From Actinomyces sp. (GTDB taxonomy: Bacteria > Actinomycetota > Acidimicrobiia > Acidimicrobiales > Aldehydirespiratoraceae): a DNA stretch of 8,975 nt. Both the position numbers and the translations under genes were made by a program. Positions 1-6,747 of this stretch are shown piece after piece. Position 1 is the first letter of the stretch; the number at the start of each line of letters is the position of its first letter. The notes under the pieces were generated by a model, which did no database searches, was not told where the DNA came from, and saw only the letters and a list, made by a program, of their open reading frames with translations. Location of the stretch: the NCBI GenBank assembly GCA_003697065.1, contig RFFY01000565.1:1-8975 (forward strand), written 5' to 3'.

Positions 1-905
1 ACCTCGGCGGTGCTCGTCGTCGCCGAGGTCACGACCGGGGTGCCGTGGGCCATGGCCTCCAGGACCGGCATCCCGAACCCTTCCCGCAGGCTGGGCCACA
101 CGAAGACGGTGGCGGCGGAATACACGGCGTGCAGCTCGGTGTCGGGGAGGCGTCCGAGGCGCAGCACCCGGGGTCCGGCGTCGGCGAGCAGACGGGACAC
201 GTCGGCACCCCAGCCCTCGGGCCCCACGACGACGAGGGGCAGCTCGTTTCGCGTGCGCGCCACCGCCGTCAGCAGGCCCCGGAGGTTCTTGCGGGGCTCG
301 GTCGTCCCCACCCACAACAGGTACGCCGGGGGGAGACCGAGGCGCCGCCGCACACCGTCGACGGTCGCCTCGTCGAGCAGGGGAACCCGGACGCCCCACG
401 GCACGACGGTGATCCGGTCGGGGTCGGCGCCATGGGCCACGCAGTCGTCAGCCGTGGCCCGTGACGGGCACACGAGACGGTCGGCCCCACGGCGAGCCAG
501 TTCCCACGCCCGGGTCATGAAGCGCACCCCGCGCCGTGTGAAGTACTCGGGGTGGTGGAGGAAGGCCAGGTCGTGCACGGTCACGACCAGGGCCGCTCCC
601 CCGGCCGGTGGGACGACGCCCCCGGTGGCGTGGACCACGTCGACCTCTCCCGCGTAGCGCTGGGGGCGGGGCCGGCGCAGGCGGTGCCACGCCTCGTAGA
701 GGGCCAGGCGGGGCAGGGGCGGACCGACCACCGGCACCGGCGGCGTGACCTCGGGCGCCGGGGGTCGACGGTGGCGGGCGGCCAGACCCACGACCTCCCA
801 GTCACCGCGCCCGGCGACGGCCTCGAGGGACCGCACCGTGGTCACCGCCGTACCGCCCGGAACCCGGTGCCAGCTCTGCTCGACGACGGCTGCGACGCGG
901 GGCAC
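1..905 (-). CDS. Glycosyltransferase family 4 (GT-B fold), partial, C-terminus beyond window
   Basis: Probably transfers a sugar from an activated nucleotide donor to a surface polysaccharide or lipid-linked acceptor at the cytoplasmic face of the membrane; donor and acceptor cannot be read from the sequence. The 301 visible residues show an N-terminal acceptor domain with the sequence VTVHDLAF (108-115). A donor domain follows, with WVGTTEPRKN (198-207) and EGFGMPVLEA (275-284), which contains the EX7E pair E275/E283 typical of GT4 retaining enzymes. The reading frame is still open at position 1, so the end of the protein lies outside. The start is the GTG at 905-903, giving VPRVAAVVEQSW, a usual GT4 opening strand. 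No Shine-Dalgarno sequence precedes it. It is divergent from the GDP-fucose synthase gene, and that enzyme or the UDP-sugar enzymes downstream of it could supply its donor (inference). Family assignment is firm; the exact function is unknown. Confidence 0.9.
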   Translation of the reverse strand, partial: MPRVAAVVEQSWHRVPGGTAVTTVRSLEAVAGRGDWEVVGLAARHRRPPAPEVTPPVPVVGPPLPRLALYEAWHRLRRPRPQRYAGEVDVVHATGGVVPPAGGAALVVTVHDLAFLHHPEYFTRRGVRFMTRAWELARRGADRLVCPSRATADDCVAHGADPDRITVVPWGVRVPLLDEATVDGVRRRLGLPPAYLLWVGTTEPRKNLRGLLTAVARTRNELPLVVVGPEGWGADVSRLLADAGPRVLRLGRLPDTELHAVYSAATVFVWPSLREGFGMPVLEAMAHGTPVVTSATTSTAE

Positions 906-924
906 CGGCGCAGTCTGGCACGAG

Positions 925-930
925 TAGGCT
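925..930 (+). promoter_or_regulatory. Candidate -10 element (TAGGCT) for the fucose synthase gene
   Basis: TAGGCT matches the actinobacterial TANNNT -10 pattern and ends 8 bp before the ATG at 939. That ATG has no recognisable Shine-Dalgarno sequence. The spacing would place the transcript start at or within a few bases of the start codon, as in leaderless mRNAs common in actinobacteria. No good -35 hexamer is visible, and short AT-richer words arise by chance, so this is tentative. Confidence 0.35.
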
Positions 931-938
931 GGCTCGCC

Positions 939-1901
939 ATGACCGACGACCTGCGCACCCGGCGGGTGCTCGTCACCGGCGGATCGGGGTTCCTGGGGTC
1001 GGCGGTCGTGGCCGCTCTCGCTCGTCACGGGGTGGCCGACCTGTGGGCACCCCCCAGTGCCGAGCTCGACCTCCTCGATCCCGCCGCCACCAACGAGGCC
1101 TTCGCCCGCTGGTCACCCGACGTCGTCATCCACCTCGCCGCCCGGGTGGGCGGTATCGGCGCCAACATGGCCCGCCCCGCCGACCTGTACCGCGAGAACC
1201 TCCTGCTGGGGACCAACGTCATCGAGGCCGCCCGCCTGGCCGGCGTCGCCAAGACGGTCGTCATCGGCACCATCTGCTCGTACCCCAAGTTCACGCCGGT
1301 GCCGTTCCGTGAGGACTCCCTGTGGATGGGCTACCCGGAGGAGACCAACGCGCCCTACGGGGTCGCCAAGTTGGCCCAGCTCGTGCATCTCCGAGCCAAC
1401 CGCGACCAGTACGGCCAGACCGGCATCTATCTCATGCCGACCAACCTCTACGGCCCCGGCGACAAGTTCCACCCCGCCGTCTCCCACGTCATCCCCGCCC
1501 TGATCCGCAAGTGCGTGATCGCCGTCGAGACCGGTGCCGACGCCATCGAGGTGTGGGGGACGGGGTCGGCCAGCCGCGAGTTCCTCTACGTCGACGACGC
1601 CGCCGAGGGCATCGTGGCCGCCACCGAGCGCTACGACGGCCCCGAACCGGTGAACCTCGGCGCCTCACGCGAGACCTCGATCAAGGAGCTGGTCGAGCTG
1701 ATCGCCGATCTCACCGGCTTCGGCGGCGAGATCCGCTGGGATCCCTCCAAGCCCGACGGCCAGCCCCGCCGCTGCGTCGATGCCAGCCGGGCGCGGCGCT
1801 ACTTCGGCTGGGAGGCCACGACCGACTTCCGTGAGGGTCTGCGGCGCACGATCGACTGGTACCTCGCCCACCGCGACGAGGCCGAGGCCCGCGACCACTG
1901 A
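939..1901 (+). CDS. fcl: GDP-L-fucose synthase (GDP-4-keto-6-deoxymannose 3,5-epimerase/4-reductase)
   Basis: Cytosolic short-chain dehydrogenase of 320 residues. It epimerises and then reduces GDP-4-keto-6-deoxy-D-mannose to GDP-L-fucose with NADPH. The nucleotide-binding motif GGSGFLG is at 14-20. The Fcl signature ICSYPK follows at 112-117. The catalytic Tyr140 and Lys144 lie in PYGVAK, and the segment MPTNLYGPGDKFHPAVSH (166-183) carries Cys- and His-type epimerase positions (Cys113, His178). The stretch WGTGSASREFLYVDD (206-220) is also typical. Length matches the usual 310-325 residues. The position of the catalytic Ser in the E. coli enzyme is Thr111 here (GTIC). The ATG at 939 was chosen because the conserved Rossmann strand starts about eight residues later; the frame stays open upstream, but that stretch shows no domain. 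The partner GDP-mannose 4,6-dehydratase is not in the window. The gene appears monocistronic, with a hairpin just after its stop. WcaG is the usual synonym. Confidence 0.93.
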   Translation: MTDDLRTRRVLVTGGSGFLGSAVVAALARHGVADLWAPPSAELDLLDPAATNEAFARWSPDVVIHLAARVGGIGANMARPADLYRENLLLGTNVIEAARLAGVAKTVVIGTICSYPKFTPVPFREDSLWMGYPEETNAPYGVAKLAQLVHLRANRDQYGQTGIYLMPTNLYGPGDKFHPAVSHVIPALIRKCVIAVETGADAIEVWGTGSASREFLYVDDAAEGIVAATERYDGPEPVNLGASRETSIKELVELIADLTGFGGEIRWDPSKPDGQPRRCVDASRARRYFGWEATTDFREGLRRTIDWYLAHRDEAEARDH

Positions 1902-1906
1902 ACGCC

Positions 1907-1931
1907 CGCCGGCGCCCGTGCGGGGCCGGCG
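1907..1931. terminator. GC hairpin between convergent genes, likely bidirectional terminator
   Basis: CGCCGGCGCCC, loop GTGC, then GGGGCCGGCG gives ten G-C pairs with a single bulged G at 1914. It starts 6 bp after the stop of the fucose synthase gene and ends 9 bp before the stop of the UDP-xylose synthase gene on the other strand. There is no T-tract on either side, as is usual in high-GC actinobacteria. The location in the only gap between two convergent genes supports a terminator. Confidence 0.6.
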
Positions 1932-1940
1932 CGAGCGGGG

Positions 1941-2882
1941 TCAGAGTCCGAGTTCCCGCCGGAACCAGTCGACGGTGAGCGCCAGACCCTCGGCCAGGTC
2001 GATCCCGGGGCGCCACCCGAGCAGCTCGCGGGCGCGGGTGATGTCGGGCCGGCGGCGGACGGGGTCGTCGACGGGCAGGGGGTGGTACTCGATCTCGCCC
2101 CGGCCCACGATCCCGACGACGAGCTGGGCGAGCTCGGCGACCGTGTACTCGTCGGGATTGCCGATGTTGACCGGCTCGTCCACCTCACTGTCGAGCAGGG
2201 CGAGCAGGCCGGCGACCTCGTCGTCGACGTAGCAGAAGCTGCGGGTCTGGGTCCCGTCGCCGTAGATGGTCAGGGGGCGACCCGTCAGGGCCTGGACGAC
2301 GAGATTGGACACCACCCTCCCGTCGTCGGGGCGCATGCGGGGTCCGTAGGTGTTGAAGATCCGGGCGATGCGGGTCTCGAGCCCGTGGTAGCGGTGGTAG
2401 GCCATGGTCATGGCCTCGGCGAAGCGCTTCGCCTCGTCGTAGACGCCCCGGGGACCGATGGGGTTGACGTTGCCCCAGTAGGTCTCGGGCTGGGGATGCA
2501 CGAGGGGATCGCCGTACACCTCGCTGGTCGACGCCAGCAGGAAGCGGGCGCCCTTGGCCTTGGACAGGCCGAGGGCGTTGTGGGTGCCGAGACTGCCGAC
2601 CTTCAGGGTCTGGATGGGCAAGGCGAGATAGTCGGCGGGGCTGGCCGGGCTGGCGAAGTGCAACACGGCGTCGACCTCGCCGGGAACCCAGATGTAGGTC
2701 GACACGTCGTGCTCGACGAAGGTGAAGCCCGGGCGTCCGAAGAGGTGCTCGACGTTGGCCACGCGGCCCGTGCTCAGGTTGTCGAGGCACACCACGGCGT
2801 CGCCCCGCTCGACGAGACGCTCGCACAGGTGGGAGCCCAGGAACCCCGCTCCCCCCGTCACGACGATGCGGCGGCCCGTCAC
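1941..2882 (-). CDS. uxs: UDP-glucuronate decarboxylase / UDP-xylose synthase (extended SDR)
   Basis: Cytosolic NAD-dependent enzyme of 313 residues. It oxidises UDP-glucuronate at C4, decarboxylates it and reduces the intermediate to UDP-xylose. The Rossmann motif TGGAGFLG is at 9-16. The family signature [10 protein letters not shown] (117-126) carries Thr119, Ser120 and Glu121, and YDEAK gives Tyr148 and Lys152. [11 protein letters not shown] (173-183) and RRRPDIT (276-282) follow, both hallmarks of UXS rather than UDP-glucose 4-epimerase. Length is standard for soluble bacterial UXS, with no membrane anchor. The GTG start at 2882 overlaps the stop of the UDP-glucose dehydrogenase gene as GTGA. 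A GGGGA about 10 bp upstream could be a Shine-Dalgarno sequence. The preceding gene makes its substrate, so the two form a pathway pair under translational coupling. RmlB-type dTDP-glucose dehydratase is a less likely alternative. Confidence 0.93.
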   Translation of the reverse strand: MTGRRIVVTGGAGFLGSHLCERLVERGDAVVCLDNLSTGRVANVEHLFGRPGFTFVEHDVSTYIWVPGEVDAVLHFASPASPADYLALPIQTLKVGSLGTHNALGLSKAKGARFLLASTSEVYGDPLVHPQPETYWGNVNPIGPRGVYDEAKRFAEAMTMAYHRYHGLETRIARIFNTYGPRMRPDDGRVVSNLVVQALTGRPLTIYGDGTQTRSFCYVDDEVAGLLALLDSEVDEPVNIGNPDEYTVAELAQLVVGIVGRGEIEYHPLPVDDPVRRRPDITRARELLGWRPGIDLAEGLALTVDWFRRELGL

Positions 2883-4189
2883 GAACGGCCGATCCCCACG
2901 TAGTCGAAGCCGCGACGGCGCAGGGCGGCCCGGTCGAGGAGGTTGCGGGCGTCCACGATGCGGCGGCCCGTCATGGCGGCGGCCAGCTCGTCGGGATCGA
3001 CCCACTTGAACTCGTCCCACTCGGTGGCCACAACCAGGGCGTCGGCCCCACGGGCGGCCTCGAGCGCCGACCCGGCGATCGCCAGCCCCTCGAGGTCGAC
3101 GACGCGGACCTGGGGGTCGTAGGCGGTCACGGTGGCACCGGCGGCCCGGAGGCGACGCACGATGGCCAAGGCGGGCGAGTCGCGGGTGTCGTCGGTGCCG
3201 GCCTTGAAGGCCAGTCCCCACACGGCGACCCGGGCACCGTCGAGTTCGACGCCGTCGGCGATCTTGGCGACGACACGGTCGAGCTGTTCCTCGTTGACGG
3301 CGATGACACCCCGCAGCAGGGAGAAGTCGTAGCCGGCGTCCTCGGCGATGCGGATGAGGGCCCGGGTGTCCTTGGGGAGACAGCTCCCGCCCCAGCCCGG
3401 CCCCGGGCGCATGAACTCGTGACCGATGCGGTGGTCGTAGCCCATGGCCAACAGGACGTCGTTGACGTCGGCGCCGACGGCCTCGCACACCGCCGCCACC
3501 GCGTTCACGAAGGACAGCTTGGTGGCGAGGAAGGCGTTGGCGGCGTACTTGGTCGTCTCCGCCGAGGCCGGGTCGGTGACCATGATGGGAGCCCGTACCC
3601 CGAGGTACAGGGAGGCGACCCGCCCGGCGGCCGCCTGGTCCTCGGCGCCGATGACCACCCGGTCGGGCTCGAGGAAGTCGGTGATGGCGGTGCCCTCGCG
3701 GAGGAACTCCGGGTTGGACACGACCGGGATGTCGCCACGGGCCAGGGCCTGTTCCACGAGTCGGGTGGAGCCGACGGGGACCGTCGACTTGTTGACGACG
3801 ATGGCGCCCGAACGCAGGTGGGGGCTGATGGCGACGGCGGCCCGCCGGAGATGGGTCAGATCGGCGGAGCCGTCGGGGGCGGACGGGGTCGGGACGCACA
3901 GGTAGACGAAGGCGGCGTCGGCGACGGCGTCGGCGGGGTCGGTCGTGAAGCGGAGGCGCCCGGCGTCGAGGCCCTCCTTGAGCAGGACGGGCAGGCCGGC
4001 CTCGTGGATGGTGGGTTCGCCGGCCGAGAGGCGACGGACCTTGTCGGCGTCGACGTCGGCGCACGCCACCCGGTGCCCCAGATGGGCGAGGCACACGGCG
4101 GTGGTCAGACCGACATAGCCGGCACCGATCACGGCGATCGGTTCGCGTCCGGGGTCGGGGGTGCCGTCGGTGGCGGTGGTGTCGGCCAT
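2879..4189 (-). CDS. ugd: UDP-glucose 6-dehydrogenase
   Basis: Cytosolic enzyme of 436 residues. It oxidises UDP-glucose to UDP-glucuronate in two NAD-dependent steps, passing through a thiohemiacetal on a cysteine. The N-terminal NAD domain has IGAGYVG (21-27) and STVPVGST (135-142). NPEFLREG (159-166) and [10 protein letters not shown] (211-220, with Lys214) line the active site. The catalytic Cys270 sits in [10 protein letters not shown] (265-274). The C-terminal UDP-binding domain has [16 protein letters not shown] (324-339). The length is usual for the family, so nothing is truncated. The ATG at 4189 gives a short Pro/Asp-rich leader (residues 1-16) before the first strand; upstream in-frame codons run into the neighbouring gene and are not part of it. 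A 46-bp gap separates it from the LCP gene, and its last bases overlap the start of the UDP-xylose synthase gene. A UDP-N-acetylmannosamine dehydrogenase is unlikely given the motifs and neighbour. Confidence 0.95.
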   Translation of the reverse strand: MADTTATDGTPDPGREPIAVIGAGYVGLTTAVCLAHLGHRVACADVDADKVRRLSAGEPTIHEAGLPVLLKEGLDAGRLRFTTDPADAVADAAFVYLCVPTPSAPDGSADLTHLRRAAVAISPHLRSGAIVVNKSTVPVGSTRLVEQALARGDIPVVSNPEFLREGTAITDFLEPDRVVIGAEDQAAAGRVASLYLGVRAPIMVTDPASAETTKYAANAFLATKLSFVNAVAAVCEAVGADVNDVLLAMGYDHRIGHEFMRPGPGWGGSCLPKDTRALIRIAEDAGYDFSLLRGVIAVNEEQLDRVVAKIADGVELDGARVAVWGLAFKAGTDDTRDSPALAIVRRLRAAGATVTAYDPQVRVVDLEGLAIAGSALEAARGADALVVATEWDEFKWVDPDELAAAMTGRRIVDARNLLDRAALRRRGFDYVGIGRS

Positions 4190-4235
4190 GGTCGTTCCGG
4201 TCGTCAGGGGCCGACGATTCGTGAGGAACCCGGCG

Positions 4236-5822
4236 TCAGCCGCACGAGACCCCCTCGGGGGGGCGACCGATGATGCCCGCCGTGGTGGTGGTGACGCTCG
4301 TCGTCGGGGAGGCGGCCACGCCGGTGCCGTCGGCTGGGGGGTCGGTGTCGGCGGCGGCCTCGGGCGCGGTGGTGGTCGGAGCGAGCGAGGTGGTCGCGGG
4401 TGCCACCGAGGTCGTGGAGCTGGTGGTCGTGACCGAGACGGCGGTGGCCAGGTCGGGCAGGTCGGGGACGGGACCCGCGGCGACGATGGCGGCCTGGAGG
4501 TCGGCGATCGGGGTCGGGAACAAGAAGAGAACGCCCCGGTAGTCGTCACCGAGCACGACCGTCACCTCGTCCACCCCACTGCTCTCGACCACGTGGGGCA
4601 CGGGGTCGAGGTAGCGGGCCACGAGGAGGGCGGCGTCGAGAGCACCGGGAGGGTGCACCACCGTCGTCTCGCTCGGCCCGTCGGGCACGGACCGCACGTC
4701 GGCGATCGGGAAGCCCGACGACCCACCGAGGACCAGGGCGGCATCGTCGCGGGCGGCGGGGTCGTCACCGACGATGACGACGGGGACGTCGGCCGGTCGA
4801 ACCAGGTCGGCGGCACCGCGGAAGACGTCGAGGATGGGCTGGGCCTCGTCGACGAGCAGACGCTCGCCCAGGTAGCTGCCGTCGTCGCGGTAGTCGGTCC
4901 ACACCGGCAGGGAGTAACGCTGCAGGTTCTCGGGATCGAAGTCGGCGAACGCCTGACCCAGCTCGAGCAACTCGGCCAGGGTGAGGCGGGTGTCGAGGAG
5001 CACGGCGTCGGTGGCCGCCTCGAGGAGGCGGCTCATGGTGGTGACGTTGCGGGCCCCCCGCTCGATGGCCCGGTCGAGGGCCAGCACGAGGAAGTCCTGT
5101 TGGCGCTCGATGCGGCGGAAGTCGTCGCCGCCGGTGATCACCCAGCGTCCGTCGATCCACTCCTGGTAGGTCCGTCCCCGCACGTAGGCCAGGGCCTGCT
5201 CGGGTCCCAGGACGTGACATCCCGCGGTGGCGATGTCGAGACCCGACCCGAGGTCACGGGCCGGATGTTCGAACCAGACGGGGACCCCGCCGAGCACGTC
5301 GACGAGATTGCGGAAGCCGAGGAAGTCGACCTGGACGTAGTTGTTGATCTCGATGTCGAGCACCCCGCTGACGGTCTCGACGAGCTTTTCGGGCCCGCCG
5401 AGGAACAAGGCGGCGTTGATCTTGTTGGGCTGGGCACCGGGGATGTCGACGTAGAGATCGCGGGGTATCGACAGGACCCAGGCTCGACCGGCGGTGGGGT
5501 CGACCCGTAGGACCATGATGACGTCGGCGAGGCTCCGTCCCTCGGGGTCGATGTCACGGGCGATGAGGATCGGGTCGTCGGGGGCGAGGCCGCGGGTGCT
5601 GTCGGTGCCGACGAGCAGGAAGTTCACCGGCTCACCCGGCTTGGGGTCCACCGAGAGGACCTCGGCGGCGAAGGCCACCCGGGGTACGTCGCGCAGGCCC
5701 TCGTAGAGGGTCTGCACGAACCAGGCGCCCGCCAGGGAGCCGCCGATGACGGCGAGGCACAGCAGGATCACGAGACGTTGCGGCCAGGTCCGCCGCAGGA
5801 TCACCTCACCGGTGCCGACCAC
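4236..5822 (-). CDS. LCP-family (LytR-CpsA-Psr) cell-wall glycopolymer ligase with LytR_C domain
   Basis: Predicted membrane-anchored phosphotransferase of 528 residues acting outside the cell. LCP enzymes move polyprenyl-phosphate-linked glycopolymers onto peptidoglycan or another wall acceptor. A short cytoplasmic N-terminus precedes a single membrane helix at about 17-39. The LCP domain follows at about 65-250, with VGTDSTRG (71-78, Asp74), LADVIMVLRVDP (98-109), SIPRDLYVDIPG (118-129, Arg121 and Asp122), KINAAL (134-139), a YVRGR motif (213-217) and DDFRRIERQQDFL (233-245). A LytR_C-like domain occupies about 343-435. The tail at about 460-515 is rich in Thr, Ser, Pro and Ala, and the protein ends VSCG. 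The GTG start at 5822 has no clear Shine-Dalgarno sequence; GTG 5804 (Val7) is an alternative and keeps the helix. It lies 11 bp after the biotin ligase and 46 bp before ugd, linking wall attachment to sugar-nucleotide supply. Its polymer substrate is unknown. Confidence 0.9.
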   Translation of the reverse strand: MVGTGEVILRRTWPQRLVILLCLAVIGGSLAGAWFVQTLYEGLRDVPRVAFAAEVLSVDPKPGEPVNFLLVGTDSTRGLAPDDPILIARDIDPEGRSLADVIMVLRVDPTAGRAWVLSIPRDLYVDIPGAQPNKINAALFLGGPEKLVETVSGVLDIEINNYVQVDFLGFRNLVDVLGGVPVWFEHPARDLGSGLDIATAGCHVLGPEQALAYVRGRTYQEWIDGRWVITGGDDFRRIERQQDFLVLALDRAIERGARNVTTMSRLLEAATDAVLLDTRLTLAELLELGQAFADFDPENLQRYSLPVWTDYRDDGSYLGERLLVDEAQPILDVFRGAADLVRPADVPVVIVGDDPAARDDAALVLGGSSGFPIADVRSVPDGPSETTVVHPPGALDAALLVARYLDPVPHVVESSGVDEVTVVLGDDYRGVLFLFPTPIADLQAAIVAAGPVPDLPDLATAVSVTTTSSTTSVAPATTSLAPTTTAPEAAADTDPPADGTGVAASPTTSVTTTTAGIIGRPPEGVSCG

Positions 5823-5833
5823 GGCGGGCCAGA

Positions 5834-6664
5834 CTACCCGGCCGCGTCGGGGTCGGCCCCGCGGTCGACCGGACGGAGATGCACGACGTCACCCACGGCC
5901 ACCCGATGGCGTCCGCCGTCGTCGCCGACACACAGCAGGGCACCGTCGCGGTCGAGGCCCACGGCGCGTCCGACGACGACACGGCCACCGGGAAGCTCGA
6001 CGCGGACGCGACGCCCGACGGTGGCGCTGTGGCGTTCGAGCTCGTCGACCGGACAGATCCCGGTGGTCACCTCGGCGACGCGGGCGGCGAGCCCCGACAC
6101 CGTGGCGGCGGCGAGACGGTCGCGCAGCTCGGCGACCGTGCCGCTCCCGCCCAGCTCGACGAGGGACGCCGGGGTGACCCCTCCCGGGTCGATCCGGCTC
6201 CGGGCGACACCCAGCGCCGCCACGTTGATCCCGACACCGACGACCACACAGCCACCCGCGGTGTCGACGTACTCGGCGAGGACGCCGCCCAGCTTGCGCC
6301 CGTCGTCGGTGACGATGTCGTTGGGCCACTTGACGAGGAGGGTGGCGTCGGGGCACAGGGACGCCGCCGCCGCCCGGGCGGCGAGGGCGACGGCCGCCGA
6401 CGCCGCCACGGCGACATCGGGGGAGGCGGCGGGCAGGCGGACGCTCATCAACAGGGACCGGCCCGGTTCGTCGACCCAGCGCCGGTCGAGCCGGCCCCGC
6501 CCGGCGGTCTGGTGGTCGGCGATGAGCACGCGGGGTGAGGTGTCGCCGGCCCGGGCGGCGGCGACGAGATCGGCGTTGGTGGACCCGGTCTCGGCCACGT
6601 GGACGAGGGGCCCCCATCCGGCTGCGTCCACGGCGGCGGCGGTGGCCCGTAGGGGGACGGTCAC
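5834..6664 (-). CDS. birA: Biotin--[biotin carboxyl-carrier protein] ligase, no DNA-binding domain
   Basis: Cytosolic enzyme of 276 residues. It activates biotin with ATP to biotinyl-5'-AMP and transfers it to the lysine of a carrier domain. Catalytic-domain motifs are ETGSTN (25-30), the biotinyl-AMP loop [13 protein letters not shown] (51-63), VKWPND (111-116), GRKLGG (122-127) and GVGINV (143-148). A small C-terminal SH3-like domain covers about 214-265. The catalytic domain begins within the first 25 residues, so there is no N-terminal winged helix. This is therefore a group I ligase and not expected to act as the biotin-operon repressor. The start is GTG 6664, directly before the conserved N-terminal segment. 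It is divergent from the acyl-CoA carboxylase alpha chain, whose Lys548 is the obvious substrate. The LCP gene starts 11 bp downstream, so the ligase probably heads that operon. Confidence 0.94.
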   Translation of the reverse strand: MTVPLRATAAAVDAAGWGPLVHVAETGSTNADLVAAARAGDTSPRVLIADHQTAGRGRLDRRWVDEPGRSLLMSVRLPAASPDVAVAASAAVALAARAAAASLCPDATLLVKWPNDIVTDDGRKLGGVLAEYVDTAGGCVVVGVGINVAALGVARSRIDPGGVTPASLVELGGSGTVAELRDRLAAATVSGLAARVAEVTTGICPVDELERHSATVGRRVRVELPGGRVVVGRAVGLDRDGALLCVGDDGGRHRVAVGDVVHLRPVDRGADPDAAG

Positions 6665-6747
6665 CGGGCCGGCCCCGCGCCGGCGACGACCCCGCCCCCG
6701 TGACCGGTTGTCGCATCGGCGGCGGCCATGGGCTAACCATAGGGGCC
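6665..6747. promoter_or_regulatory. Divergent 83-bp intergenic region carrying the birA and carboxylase promoters
   Basis: This gap must contain or border the start signals for both divergent genes. On the minus strand TATGGT (6741-6736) matches the TANNNT -10 pattern and could serve birA. On the plus strand the same patch reads CTAACCATAGG, ending a few bases before GTG 6748, with TTGTCG (6708-6713) about 20 bp upstream as a weak -35. A perfect palindrome GGGCCGGCCC lies at 6666-6675 against the birA start; it may be only a product of GC richness. No BirA-type operator is expected because this ligase lacks a DNA-binding domain. Confidence 0.4.

Noticed and set aside
552..938. Open in-frame extension upstream of the GDP-fucose synthase ATG
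   Set aside because: It is antisense to the glycosyltransferase gene, has no domain, and the conserved Rossmann start lies just after ATG 939.
2883..4094. Long minus-strand open frame continuing upstream of the UDP-xylose synthase start (would make a 717-residue protein)
   Set aside because: This part overlaps ugd in another frame and reads as Arg/Pro/Gly-rich filler. The ugd frame in the same DNA carries every family motif, so the fusion is an artefact of high GC.
3419..4273. 284-codon plus-strand open frame antisense to ugd
   Set aside because: Gly/Asp/Val-rich mirror sequence opposite a motif-complete enzyme.
4190..4549. 120-codon in-frame extension upstream of the ugd ATG
   Set aside because: It overlaps the LCP coding sequence and is low-complexity Pro/Ser/Arg. 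The normal family length is reached from ATG 4189.
4161..5510. 449-codon plus-strand open frame antisense to the LCP gene
   Set aside because: Gly/Val/Asp-rich mirror of a GC-rich coding strand, with no motif or ribosome site. The LCP gene opposite has clear domains.
6666..6675. Palindrome GGGCCGGCCC next to the birA start, as a possible operator
   Set aside because: Short all-G/C palindromes are expected by chance at this composition, and no second copy supports a binding site.
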